Part shown: positions 1 to 10,081 of the stretch, piece by piece
Numbering within the stretch: position 1 is the first letter of the stretch
Layout: the number at the start of each line of letters is the position of its first letter
Source: Thiotrichaceae bacterium
Lineage (GTDB): Bacteria; Pseudomonadota; Gammaproteobacteria; Eutrophobiales; Eutrophobiaceae
Assembly: GCA_012960105.1 (NCBI GenBank)
Contig: DUBV01000050.1
Coordinates: forward strand, 1 to 64,000
Direction of reading: 5' to 3'
DNA: 64,000 nucleotides
Notes under the pieces: model-generated
The model's database searches: none
What the model was told of the DNA's origin: nothing
The model's input: only the letters and a program-made list of their open reading frames with translations
Position numbers and translations under genes: made by a program

Positions 1-244
1 AAGGCATGGCTATCTCCTTCTCGTTGATAGCCATAGGTTAGTAAACTGTTACCTATGTACTTGTATTAATGTGTTACCGATGTGGGTGTATCGTACCCGG
101 CCTTTCTTTTCGTTAGTTTTCTTTGGCCACGCAAAAAGAAGTGACTCGCCTTCAGGCGAAACATGAACCCAATGTTTACATATATAGCCCGACAACCTAT
201 ATTTAAAAGTTCAATAACAAAACAATCTCAATTAGGAAAAAACA

Positions 245-511
245 ATGGCTAGTGGTTGGGCTCCCGAAGGAGCCGTTCAAGAACAAATCGATGCAAGCAT
301 CAAAGATGCGATCAAACAGGCTCAAAGCGAGATGCCTGTAGGCAAAGGCTTAACGCATTGCGAAGAATGCGAAGGCGAAATCCCTGAGGCTCGTCGTAAA
401 GCCATTGCTGGCGTTCGTTTGTGTGTTAATTGCCAATCTGAAGTCGATAAGAATAAAGAGACTTTCGCTGGATATAACCGTCGGGGCAGCAAAGACAGTC
501 AGCTTAGATAA
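245..511 (+). CDS. DksA/TraR family C4-type zinc finger protein
   Basis: ORF 88 aa with CEEC-x(n)-CVNC zinc finger and DksA/TraR-type context (GLTHCEECEGEIPEARRKA...VRLCVNCQ). Confidence 0.85.
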   Translation: MASGWAPEGAVQEQIDASIKDAIKQAQSEMPVGKGLTHCEECEGEIPEARRKAIAGVRLCVNCQSEVDKNKETFAGYNRRGSKDSQLR

Positions 512-720
512 GCCTTTGATTTATTTAATAAATTTGCAATAAAAAGCTTTTGATAACTTTCCTGTTTTATATCGTTTTACACTATACATAAAAAGCATTT
601 CTGCGATAATAGCGCCACTGACGCTAAGAATCGTAGAGCTGTGGAAATGCTGATTTCCACGATATTCTCTCTACCTATTTACAATCTATACTTATAATAA
701 TTCCATTAAGGAGACACATC

Positions 721-1326
721 ATGTCCGTATTAGTAGGCCGCGAGGCACCTGATTTTACTGCACCAGCTGTATTAGCCTGCGGTACCATCGTTGACGAATA
801 TAATCTGAAAAAAGAAATCAAAGGTAAGAATGCAGTTATTTTCTTTTATCCTCTGGATTTCACTTTCGTTTGCCCATCTGAATTAATCGCTTTTAGTAAG
901 CGCGTAGAAGAATTTGAAAAACGTAATACGCAAGTGATTGGTGTTTCAATTGATTCACATTTCACTCATAACGCATGGCGTAATACCGATGTTAATAGCG
1001 GCGGTATTGGTGCTGTTAAGTATCCTTTGATTGCGGATTTAACTCATAGCATCTGTAAAGACTATGATGTTGAAACCCCTGATGGTGCTGTTGCTTTCCG
1101 CGGTTCATTCTTGATTGATACCAATGGCGTTGTTCGACATCAAGTGGTTAACGATCTTCCTTTAGGCCGTAATGTTGATGAAATGCTTCGTATGGTTGAT
1201 GCATTACTATTCCACGAAGAGCATGGTGAAGTTTGTCCTGCTGGTTGGAACAAAGGTGATGCCGGCATGAAAGCTGATCCTGAAGGTGTTGCCGCTTATC
1301 TTTCTGAGAATGCTGACAAACTATAA
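721..1326 (+). CDS. Typical 2-Cys peroxiredoxin (AhpC/TSA family)
   Basis: FYPLDFTFVCPSE peroxidatic motif and C-terminal HGEVCPAGW resolving Cys motif. Confidence 0.93.
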   Translation: MSVLVGREAPDFTAPAVLACGTIVDEYNLKKEIKGKNAVIFFYPLDFTFVCPSELIAFSKRVEEFEKRNTQVIGVSIDSHFTHNAWRNTDVNSGGIGAVKYPLIADLTHSICKDYDVETPDGAVAFRGSFLIDTNGVVRHQVVNDLPLGRNVDEMLRMVDALLFHEEHGEVCPAGWNKGDAGMKADPEGVAAYLSENADKL

Positions 1327-1346
1327 GTAGCTTTCGAAGTAATTAT

Positions 1347-1373
1347 AAAAGCCCGGTTTATCCGGGCTTTTTT
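1347..1373 (+). terminator. Rho-independent terminator after the peroxiredoxin gene
   Basis: AAAAGCCCGG-TTTAT-CCGGGCTTTTTT hairpin followed by T-run. Confidence 0.9.
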
Positions 1374-1400
1374 ATTTGTACCTTATTTAAGGCTATTTAT

Positions 1401-2534
1401 TTAGCCCAGAGTAAGCTCATAGCTTATTCCATCTTCACTCTTTCCTGTTTTTCCTCTTTGCGAAGAAAAATAGAGTCGCTTTCCATCAGGCGTGAATGCT
1501 GGGCCGGTAATTTCTGATCTATCTTGACCCAATATTTGTACAAGTACATGTGGCTGGTAGTTATAATCCAGTGCAATGATTTGCATATTGCCACCGTCTT
1601 CTGCGATTAATAATTCGCCGGATTGCGAGACTTCAATATTATCAACGCCTGCAAGCAGGGGTTGCTTATAATTTGCAGCGTCATAAATTTTAGATATTAC
1701 ACCAGTATTAATATGATATTGCCAAACAACATTATCTATTTTTGTTGTAAATGAAATCTTTCCATCATGATATATAATACCTTCACCGCCTCTAAATCGC
1801 GCCGCTTGCATTACCTGATATCGAGCGGGTTTATCTGTAGCTAAAGGATCTTCGATCACTTCCCAATTTAATACACCTTTGTTTGGTACAGCAACTTGAA
1901 GTATACCTACGGTAAGATCATTTTTTACTTCTGGTTTAAAACGATATAAACAACCATCGCTACTGTCTTCTGTTAAATAAACATAACCGCTATTTGGATC
2001 TATCGCTGCAGCTTCATGATTAAATGATCCAAGTAAAGGTAATAGCTTTGCCTTTTGTTTTCCTTCGGGATCACATTCATAAACCTGTCCCTGATCACCA
2101 TATTCTTCGCATGACAACCATGTGTTCCAAGGCGTTATTCCACCGGCGCAATTACGTGATGTATTTTTAAGAATAGGGTAGGCATCAACTATATCGCTTT
2201 TATTATTAAAACGAATTGCACCAACGCCACCTTGTTGTTTAGTTACTTCACTATTAGAAACATAGATCCAACCATCGTCATCCGTAGAAAAACAGGCGCC
2301 ACCATCTGGTGCGTTATGCCAAATAAATGGTTTATTACTAATTACTGCTCTACTTGATTGAGCAACGATTCGAATCGAGCTACCTTCTGGGATAGCAATA
2401 TTATGTGTTTTATCGAGAACGAGATTTTTAATTATAGTAGTCGCTTGAGTAAATCCAACTCGCGGCATAAGCAAATGGCTTAAACCGAGCATAGCGTACT
2501 GTATGAATCTTCGGCGGGAAGTAATGGACTTCAT
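1401..2534 (-). CDS. PhoX-like (DUF839) secreted protein, Tat signal
   Basis: Twin-arginine N-terminus (SRRRFIQYAMLGLSHL); NCAGGITPWNTWLSCEEYG, FNHEAAAIDP and YLTEDSSDGCLYRF motifs typical of PhoX/DUF839. Confidence 0.82.
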   Translation of the reverse strand: MKSITSRRRFIQYAMLGLSHLLMPRVGFTQATTIIKNLVLDKTHNIAIPEGSSIRIVAQSSRAVISNKPFIWHNAPDGGACFSTDDDGWIYVSNSEVTKQQGGVGAIRFNNKSDIVDAYPILKNTSRNCAGGITPWNTWLSCEEYGDQGQVYECDPEGKQKAKLLPLLGSFNHEAAAIDPNSGYVYLTEDSSDGCLYRFKPEVKNDLTVGILQVAVPNKGVLNWEVIEDPLATDKPARYQVMQAARFRGGEGIIYHDGKISFTTKIDNVVWQYHINTGVISKIYDAANYKQPLLAGVDNIEVSQSGELLIAEDGGNMQIIALDYNYQPHVLVQILGQDRSEITGPAFTPDGKRLYFSSQRGKTGKSEDGISYELTLG

Positions 2535-2569
2535 TGTTCTAGTTTAATCAAAGGTTCCTATGTAAATAC

Positions 2570-4192
2570 TTAGTAATTAGGATCATACATATAATCTTTT
2601 ATTTTATTTTCCAGATCGTCAGGTCGTTTCGATTTTGTTGTCTTGCCTGCATAAGCATGTTCGGCAACTGCCAGAGCAATATTGTATGAGACTTCTCGAA
2701 TATTTTTTAGTGGCGGGTAGATCATGCCTTTATCAAAATCTTCCTGTGTCACTTGATCTGCCAATACTTGCGCCGCAGTTAAAAACATATCTTCTGTAAT
2801 AACCGTCGTTTCACTAATAATGGCACCTAGACCTATACCTGGGAAGATATATACATTATTACCCTGACCTGGCGTGAGTTCTTTATTACCATAATCTACT
2901 GGTGGAAATGGACTGCCACTGGCAAATATAACTCTACCCTCACTCCAATCATAAGCTTCCATTGCGGTACATTCCGCACGTGATGTAGGATTAGAAAGCG
3001 CGAAAATAGTTGGACGTTCATTTACTTTCGACATAGCTTCAACAACGTCATGCGTGAATGTGTTCGGCGAGCCTGTTGCGCCAATTAAGACATTAGGTTT
3101 GATATCATTAATCGCATCTATAAAGCCAAGCTGTTCATAGTCATGCATATAAGGCTCATTATGTGGCAATATGCCTTTGCTACGTCCCTTTACAAGTAAG
3201 CCTCCGGGATCAACAAACCATAGCCTTTGCCTGGCTTCATCCCCGGTAAGTCCTTCCTGTTGCAAGGCATAACATAATAAATCTGCAATCCCTGTTGCAG
3301 CGGATCCTGCTCCCAGGAACATGATCGTCATATCCTTGAATTTTGATCCTGAAATTCGTATGCTGGCATATATGCCAGCTAATGCTACGCTGGCCGTACC
3401 TTGTATATCGTCATTAAAACATAGCACCTCATTTCTATATTTATTTAGTAAGGCGTAAGCATTCGGCGTTAAAAAATCTTCAAATTGAATCAATGCTTCA
3501 GGGAAGGTCTCTTTTACGCCCTGTATAAATTCATCGATAAAATCATTGTATTCATCACCGACAATTCTATTTTGGTTCAAGCCTAGATAATATGCATCGT
3601 GATGAAACTCAACATTATTGGTTCCAACATCAAGCATGATAGGTAGACATTGATGTGGTTTGATTCCAGCACAGGCAACATATAAAGCTAACTTGCCGAT
3701 AGGAATACCAATGCCATTAGAACCTAAATCACCAAGCCCTAATATGCGCTCACCATCAGTTACAACAATAATTTTTATATCTCTATACGGCCAGTTTTCC
3801 AATACTTCTTTAATCTCACCTTTATCTTCAACTGTAATATACATACCTCTGGGTCGACGAAACATATGCGCATATTCTTTACACGCCTGTCCTACTGTTG
3901 GCGTATAGATTAATGGCATGACTTCTTCTATATGTTTAATGACCAGTGTATAAAACAATTTTTCATTTCTGGCCTGAAGCGCAGTTAAAAAAACATATTT
4001 TTCAATGTCGTCTTGTTTACGACGCATGTTTTTTAAAGTTCTTTCTAATTGTATTTCGGGAGAAACAACTTTTGGGGGGAGAAGGCCGCGCAATTTATGA
4101 TATTGTCGTTCTTCTAATGAGAAGGCCGTGCCTTTATTAACCGAGGCACTATTAAGCGCTGAAAATCCTGTTAGTGTTGTTTTCTTATCCAT
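2570..4192 (-). CDS. maeA: NAD-dependent malic enzyme
   Basis: 540 aa; YTPTVGQAC, TDGERILGLGDLG, FNDDIQGTASVALAG, LGAGSAATGIA motifs. Confidence 0.93.
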   Translation of the reverse strand: MDKKTTLTGFSALNSASVNKGTAFSLEERQYHKLRGLLPPKVVSPEIQLERTLKNMRRKQDDIEKYVFLTALQARNEKLFYTLVIKHIEEVMPLIYTPTVGQACKEYAHMFRRPRGMYITVEDKGEIKEVLENWPYRDIKIIVVTDGERILGLGDLGSNGIGIPIGKLALYVACAGIKPHQCLPIMLDVGTNNVEFHHDAYYLGLNQNRIVGDEYNDFIDEFIQGVKETFPEALIQFEDFLTPNAYALLNKYRNEVLCFNDDIQGTASVALAGIYASIRISGSKFKDMTIMFLGAGSAATGIADLLCYALQQEGLTGDEARQRLWFVDPGGLLVKGRSKGILPHNEPYMHDYEQLGFIDAINDIKPNVLIGATGSPNTFTHDVVEAMSKVNERPTIFALSNPTSRAECTAMEAYDWSEGRVIFASGSPFPPVDYGNKELTPGQGNNVYIFPGIGLGAIISETTVITEDMFLTAAQVLADQVTQEDFDKGMIYPPLKNIREVSYNIALAVAEHAYAGKTTKSKRPDDLENKIKDYMYDPNY

Positions 4193-4209
4193 GATTCACT
4201 AACCCTTAA

Positions 4210-4650
4210 TTACATTTCCGGAAAGTTACCTGCATGTTTTTCTATCCATTCTATTGCTGCTTCTTCACTCGTTATTTCTCGACCTTCATTGTGTATAAGC
4301 TCATTACGATAATGTTCGATATGACATATCTGTTCAACCATGCGCAGTAAAAACATTTTGTTCTTGCTTACAATAAATTCGATGGCGACCTCATAAATAT
4401 CGTTACTTGGTTTGCACCAAACAGCCCTGCCATTAATTTCAAAACCGGGGTCAATACATTCAACCTTCATTTTTACTGAACTGCCTTTATCGACAGGCTT
4501 TTCACAAAGACAACTAACGCCACCAAAACTAACATTACTTAATGTATTTATCTCTGATGTCACATCCCCGTCTTGTTTTGTTAATTGGACAGGAATGCTG
4601 GAGGGGTGACGAATAAACTCTCTCAATAAATCACTCCGATTAGTTTGCAA
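4210..4650 (-). CDS. PilZ domain-containing protein
   Basis: RHPSSIPVQ...LSNVSFGGVSCLCEKPVDKGSSVKM; PilZ-like R-x(n)-[ND]xSxxG motif. Confidence 0.8.
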   Translation of the reverse strand: MQTNRSDLLREFIRHPSSIPVQLTKQDGDVTSEINTLSNVSFGGVSCLCEKPVDKGSSVKMKVECIDPGFEINGRAVWCKPSNDIYEVAIEFIVSKNKMFLLRMVEQICHIEHYRNELIHNEGREITSEEAAIEWIEKHAGNFPEM

Positions 4651-4752
4651 ACCTAAACTTATACCCTGTTATCGACAAAGAGTTAACTTTATTAAATAAA
4701 AAAAGACCTGTTACGCCTTTTAATAAGTTAAAACAAAAATCTTATAATGCTA

Positions 4753-5808
4753 CTAACCAAAACTAATCTTGTTCTCAAGGTTAGTTCTTGAATCGGCATT
4801 TCTCAATGCTTCTTCAAGTTCAATACGACCATCTTTATATAAATTAAGTAGCGCCTGATCAAAAGTTTGCATGCCTTTCTGTCCACTTGAATCCATGGCC
4901 TCCTTAATTTCATCTATCTCACCCTTGAGGATAAGTTCTGCGATATGTGGCGTATTAATCAGGATCTCAATCGCTGCACAACGTTTTCCATCAACTGCCA
5001 ATACCAGTCGTTGCGAAATTATTGCTCGAACATTCAATGACAAGTCCATAAATAATTGTTTATGGTAATCTTGTGGAAACATATTAATCACGCGTTCCAT
5101 GGCCTGGTTCGAATTATTCGCATGCAAGGTGGAAATGGCCAGATGGCCGGTATTAGATAACTCAAGTGCAGCCTCCATGGTTAACCTGTCTCGAATTTCA
5201 CCGATCAGAATCACATCAGGTGCTTCACGTAGAGAGGCCTTTAGTGCATTCGCATAAGATTGCGTATCTACACCGACCTCGCGTTGATTAATTATAGACT
5301 TGATATTTGGATGACTGAATTCGACCGGATCCTCGATGGTTAATATATGACCTGTCATATTGGTATTACGATGATTGATCATCGCCGCCAGGGTGGTTGA
5401 TTTACCAGAGCCCGTTCCACCGACCATCAGGATAAGCCCTCGCTTGTTCAGAATGAGTTCATTTAATATATCAGGAACACCAAGCTGGTCTGTGGTCGGA
5501 ATTTCATTCGGAATGCGGCGCAAAACCATACCAACTGCACCTCGTTGGCGAAAGACATTTACCCGAAAGCGTGCTTTATCTGCTAGCGGTATAGCAAAGT
5601 CACATTCCATTGTTTCTTCAAAATGCTTTTTTTGATGATCATTCATTATTCCGTAGGCTGCGGCCTTGGTCAGATCAGCAGTTAATATCGTCTTGCCTAC
5701 GGGAGTCGCTTTACCTTCTATCTTAACCTTGATCGGAGAGTTTGTTGTCAGAAAAAGATCGGAGGCATCTTTTTCAACCATTAATTTTAGATAAGGAGTG
5801 ATATCCAT
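4753..5808 (-). CDS. PilT/PilU family twitching motility ATPase (PilU-like paralogue 2)
   Basis: GGTGSGKSTTLAAMI Walker A, EIRDRLTMEAALELSNTGHLAISTLHANNSNQA. Confidence 0.9.
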   Translation of the reverse strand: MDITPYLKLMVEKDASDLFLTTNSPIKVKIEGKATPVGKTILTADLTKAAAYGIMNDHQKKHFEETMECDFAIPLADKARFRVNVFRQRGAVGMVLRRIPNEIPTTDQLGVPDILNELILNKRGLILMVGGTGSGKSTTLAAMINHRNTNMTGHILTIEDPVEFSHPNIKSIINQREVGVDTQSYANALKASLREAPDVILIGEIRDRLTMEAALELSNTGHLAISTLHANNSNQAMERVINMFPQDYHKQLFMDLSLNVRAIISQRLVLAVDGKRCAAIEILINTPHIAELILKGEIDEIKEAMDSSGQKGMQTFDQALLNLYKDGRIELEEALRNADSRTNLENKISFG

Positions 5809-5863
5809 ATGAATTAATTACCGTATGTTATGTCTTTCTTTAATATATCCATCTGCAAAAATA

Positions 5864-7030
5864 TTAACGCACCATTCCTGATTCTTCATCTGTCTCTTCA
5901 AGAGCCAAGTGGTCAAGACCTTCTAAGGCATCTCTTCCTTTAGATTCTTTACCCTCGAGTTTAATTCTCAAGCGCAATTCATTCATCGAATCAGCATTAC
6001 GCAAGGCATCTTCAAGTTTAATTTTATCTGCTTCGTATAAATCATATAACGCCTGATCAAATGTTTTCATACCTAGTTCATTCGACTTGGACATGATACT
6101 TTTAATCTCATGTACTTCACCTTTTAAAATCAAATCTGAAATCAACGGTGAATTTAAAAGTATTTCAATTGCGGCAGCTCTGCCCTTACCATCCACTGTT
6201 TTTAACAAACGCTGAGCAATAACCGCTTTTAGATTAAGCGACAAATCCATCAACAACTGCATTTTACGTTCTTCAGAGAAGAAGTTAATAATCCGATCCA
6301 AAGCCTGGTTAGCACTATTTGCATGCAGAGTAGCCATAGCTAAGTGACCCGTTTCTGCAAAGGCAATACCAAACTCCATGGTTTCCTTATCACGAATTTC
6401 ACCAAGCAGGATGACATCGGGCGCCTGACGCAGCGTATTCTTTAATGCAATTTCCCAGTCATCACAGTCCACACCAACTTCGCGTTGCATAACGATGCAA
6501 TTTTTATGTGGGTGCACATATTCAATCGGATCTTCAATGGTAATAATATGGCCGTAGGTATTCTGATTACGATAATCGAGCATTGCTGCTAATGAAGTTG
6601 ATTTACCAGAACCGGTTCCACCCACCATGATCACCAGACCATTCTTGGTCATCACCACATCTTTTAGAACTTCGGGCAAACCTAGTTTATCAATCGTCGG
6701 CACATCGGTTTCAATGACACGCATGACCAAACCGCACCAGGTTTGTTGTATAAATGCATTTGCACGAAAACGTCCTATACCAACAGGCGCTACGGCAAAG
6801 TTACATTCCTTTGTTGCTTCATATTCCTTTAATTGCTTGTCGTTCATGACCGCATAAACAAGCGCTTTGGTGTTTTCTGGCGTCAGTTCAGTCTTGGAAA
6901 CTGGCGTCATCTTACCATCTATTTTCATGGCTGGTGGAAAGCCAACTGTGATGAACAAATCAGAACCACCCTTCTCAATTAATAACTTGAGAAGATCCCG
7001 CATGAATTTTATCGCCTGTTCTCTTTCCAT
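5864..7030 (-). CDS. pilU: PilU-like twitching motility ATPase
   Basis: GGTGSGKSTSLAAMLDYRN, GEIRDKETMEFGIAFAETGHLAMATLHANSANQALDRIINFF; downstream of pilT. Confidence 0.88.
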   Translation of the reverse strand: MEREQAIKFMRDLLKLLIEKGGSDLFITVGFPPAMKIDGKMTPVSKTELTPENTKALVYAVMNDKQLKEYEATKECNFAVAPVGIGRFRANAFIQQTWCGLVMRVIETDVPTIDKLGLPEVLKDVVMTKNGLVIMVGGTGSGKSTSLAAMLDYRNQNTYGHIITIEDPIEYVHPHKNCIVMQREVGVDCDDWEIALKNTLRQAPDVILLGEIRDKETMEFGIAFAETGHLAMATLHANSANQALDRIINFFSEERKMQLLMDLSLNLKAVIAQRLLKTVDGKGRAAAIEILLNSPLISDLILKGEVHEIKSIMSKSNELGMKTFDQALYDLYEADKIKLEDALRNADSMNELRLRIKLEGKESKGRDALEGLDHLALEETDEESGMVR

Positions 7031-7084
7031 CTAACCCTCTCCTGATTCAGGAATTAGTACAACTCTAATAATTAGGATATCTTA

Positions 7085-7238
7085 AACATAGTAATTTTTT
7101 CGTGAGTACGGAGAAGTACCACACGCAGAACCGCAGTGTATGAACTAATACATGAGAATTCGAGCATGGAACTGACAAAGCTACCATTAATCATTTTTAA
7201 TGAACGACATATTAAATTGCGAAAAATGTGCATTTTTT
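7085..7238. repeat. Copy A (short) of a dispersed hairpin-rich MITE-like repeat
   Basis: Shares about 85 recognisable positions with 31586-31817 (e.g. GAACCGCAGTGTAT, ATACATGAG, TTCGAGCA, TGCGAAAAA.TGTGCATTTTT) and imperfect terminal inverted repeats. Confidence 0.72.
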
Positions 7239-7246
7239 GGTATCCG

Positions 7247-8281
7247 CTAGAAGTTATCTTTATTGGCTGCTTTGGACATCGCCTCTTGACGTGTCACCAC
7301 ATTCTTTTTAACTAGCTCCATAAGATCTTGATCCAGTGTCTTCATACCAAACTGTTGACCGGTTTGGATTGCTGAATACATTTGTGCAATTTTATTTTCC
7401 CGAATCAAGTTACGAATAGCCGGTGTACCAATCATGATTTCATGTGCCGCTACTCGGCCACCACCTTGCTTTTTCAATAAGGTCTGAGAAATAACACATT
7501 TTAATGATTCCGATAACATCGCACGTATCATATCTTTTTCTGCAGCCGGAAATACATCGACAACACGGTCAATAGTTTTAGCTGCGGAACTGGTATGCAA
7601 TGTACCAAAAACCAAGTGACCTGTTTCCGCCGCTGACAGTGCCAATCGAATAGTTTCCAAATCTCGCATTTCACCAACAAGAATAACGTCTGGATCTTCA
7701 CGTAATGCTGAACGCAATGCTTCGTTAAAACCGAGTGTGTCGCGATGTACTTCACGTTGGTTAATTAGACATTTTTTACTTTTATGAACAAATTCGATGG
7801 GATCCTCTACCGTCAGAATATGGCCATATTCGTTGTCATTTTTATAATCAACCATTGCTGCTAATGTCGTTGATTTACCAGAACCGGTAGGCCCTGTAAC
7901 CAATACTACGCCGCGAGGGGTGTTAGAAATTTCTTCAAAAATCTTCGGCGCACCAAGTTGTTCAAGAGAAAGAATTTCCGAAGGAATGGTTCGAAACACA
8001 CCTGCTGCACCACGATTTTGGTTGAAGGCATTAACTCGAAAACGTGCCAAGCCAGGAATTTCGAAAGAGAAATCGCACTCCAGAAATTCTTCATAATCCT
8101 TACGCTGTTTATCATTCATGATGTCATACATCAAATCATGAACTTCCTTATGGTCCATTGTCGGAATGTTGATGCGGCGCATATCACCATCAACACGAAT
8201 CATTGGGGGCTCACCTGCAGATAAATGCAGATCCGAACTACCATTTTTAACACCAAAGGCTAAAAGTTCACCAATATCCAT
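7247..8281 (-). CDS. pilT: Type IV pilus retraction ATPase PilT
   Basis: GPTGSGKSTTLAAMVDYKN, GEMRDLETIRLALSAAETGHLVFGTLHTSSA, AIRNLIRENKIAQMYSAIQTGQQFGMKTLDQDL. Confidence 0.95.
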   Translation of the reverse strand: MDIGELLAFGVKNGSSDLHLSAGEPPMIRVDGDMRRINIPTMDHKEVHDLMYDIMNDKQRKDYEEFLECDFSFEIPGLARFRVNAFNQNRGAAGVFRTIPSEILSLEQLGAPKIFEEISNTPRGVVLVTGPTGSGKSTTLAAMVDYKNDNEYGHILTVEDPIEFVHKSKKCLINQREVHRDTLGFNEALRSALREDPDVILVGEMRDLETIRLALSAAETGHLVFGTLHTSSAAKTIDRVVDVFPAAEKDMIRAMLSESLKCVISQTLLKKQGGGRVAAHEIMIGTPAIRNLIRENKIAQMYSAIQTGQQFGMKTLDQDLMELVKKNVVTRQEAMSKAANKDNF

Positions 8282-8460
8282 TTATCTCTCCCATTTAACT
8301 AATGACATAGATGAGCATGCATGTTGCAATATTATTCTCTGTTTTACATGCAAAGGGGGTGAAACTAATAGATCATAATAATCGTTATAATTTCACCACG
8401 CATACTGTTGTTAATATTACTATATTTTAAGTTGTAGACTACTGAATAATACGTCTTTTT

Positions 8461-9144
8461 ATGAAAATCACAGCCAAACTCGATCAAATACGCAAAGATA
8501 TAAGTGTAGCTGAAAAACAATTCCATCGTGACCAAGGTTCGGTATGCTTATTAGCTGTAAGCAAAACTCGAACTACCGATGAAATAATAACGGCGATAAG
8601 TGCAGGCCAACGTCATTTTGGTGAGAATTATTGTCAGGAAGCTGTTGAAAAAATAGAGGAAATTAACAATCCTGAAGCAATTTGGCATTTCATCGGTCCA
8701 ATTCAATCAAATAAAACCAAACAAATTGCCTCCTGTTTCGATTGGGTTCACACAATCGATCGTATCAAAATAGCCCGTCGCCTTGATGAAGCCCGATCTG
8801 AAGATAAAGCAGCTTTAAATATATGTATTCAAATTAATATTAGCGGGGAAGATAGCAAATCAGGTATTACTCTTGATAATGCTGAGGATTTTATTAATCA
8901 ACTTGAGCAATTTAAACGGCTAAGAGTACGCGGATTGATGGCATTACCTGCACCGACTAATGATTTCGACGAACAAAGAGCTGCTTTTTCACTATTAAAT
9001 AAGAAGCTGCATGGCTTAAATCGAAATAAACCTGAACTAGATACCCTATCTATAGGCACGAGTCAGGATATGGAAGCTGCAATTGCCGAAGGCGCCACGA
9101 TCGTTCGTATAGGCACGGCTATTTTTGGAGCACGCAATGCGTAA
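8461..9144 (+). CDS. yggS: YggS/PROSC family PLP homeostasis protein
   Basis: LLAVSKTRTTDEI, FGENYCQEAVEKI, WHFIGPIQSNKTK, LSIGTSQDMEAAIAEGATIVRIGTAIFGAR. Confidence 0.95.
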   Translation: MKITAKLDQIRKDISVAEKQFHRDQGSVCLLAVSKTRTTDEIITAISAGQRHFGENYCQEAVEKIEEINNPEAIWHFIGPIQSNKTKQIASCFDWVHTIDRIKIARRLDEARSEDKAALNICIQINISGEDSKSGITLDNAEDFINQLEQFKRLRVRGLMALPAPTNDFDEQRAAFSLLNKKLHGLNRNKPELDTLSIGTSQDMEAAIAEGATIVRIGTAIFGARNA

Positions 9145-9254
9145 ATAGTTAGAAATACTCTTTAAATTGCCCCTTGAATTAACAATAGTAGCCCTGATAT
9201 TTTGTTTATACACCGTTATACTTTTCACCCTTAACATTTATAAAGTTATTAAAT

Positions 9255-10079
9255 ATGCAAAACTGCACAATAGCATTCATTGGCAGCGGCAATATGTCGC
9301 GTAGCTTGATTGGCGGCCTAATTACCAATGACGTTAAACCAGAACAATTGATCGCCACCGATCCCGATAGTGAACAGCGTGATGCCATTGCTAAGCAATT
9401 CGGCATCTCTACATTAGAAAATAATAACGAAGCTGTAGCCAAAGCTGATGTCATCCTTCTCGCTGTAAAACCACAAGTTATGCATGAAGTTGTTAGTAAC
9501 ATTGCAGATGCCGTTAAAGGAACGTCTAAACTAGTGATCTCTATTGCTGCCGGTGTAAGGCTAGCTTCAATTACAGAGTGGTTAGGAGAGTCTGCTGCTG
9601 CAATACGAGTGATGCCTAATACCCCAGCATTAATCCAGGCAGGCGCGGCGGCTTTATACGCCAATGAACACGCTACCGAAGCACAAAAAAATACTGCAGA
9701 AGCCATGCTACGTTCAGTTGGCACAGCAATCTGGCTAGACTCAGAAGATCAAATGGATGCGGTCACCGCATTATCCGGTAGTGGTCCAGCTTATTTTTTC
9801 TACTTCATGGAAGCCATGGAAAAAGCCGCTATAGAAATGGGACTAAGCAAAGAAAATGCAAGATTACTCACTATTGAAACAGCAGTTGGCGCATCGAAAA
9901 TGGCGCTATTATCTTCATCGGACCCAGCGACACTACGTAAACAAGTCACTTCACCTGGTGGCACAACAGAACAAGCTTTGAATACCTTTATACAAGGTAA
10001 AATGGATGAACTAGTACAAAAGGCAATGGAAGCAGCAAAGCAACGCTCCATTGAATTATCACAATCATTTGGTAAATAG
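9255..10079 (+). CDS. proC: Pyrroline-5-carboxylate reductase
   Basis: IAFIGSGNMSRSLIGGL; RVMPNTPALIQAGAAALYAN; SGSGPAYFFYFMEAM; VTSPGGTTEQAL. Confidence 0.95.
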   Translation: MQNCTIAFIGSGNMSRSLIGGLITNDVKPEQLIATDPDSEQRDAIAKQFGISTLENNNEAVAKADVILLAVKPQVMHEVVSNIADAVKGTSKLVISIAAGVRLASITEWLGESAAAIRVMPNTPALIQAGAAALYANEHATEAQKNTAEAMLRSVGTAIWLDSEDQMDAVTALSGSGPAYFFYFMEAMEKAAIEMGLSKENARLLTIETAVGASKMALLSSSDPATLRKQVTSPGGTTEQALNTFIQGKMDELVQKAMEAAKQRSIELSQSFGK

Positions 10080-10081
10080 AT

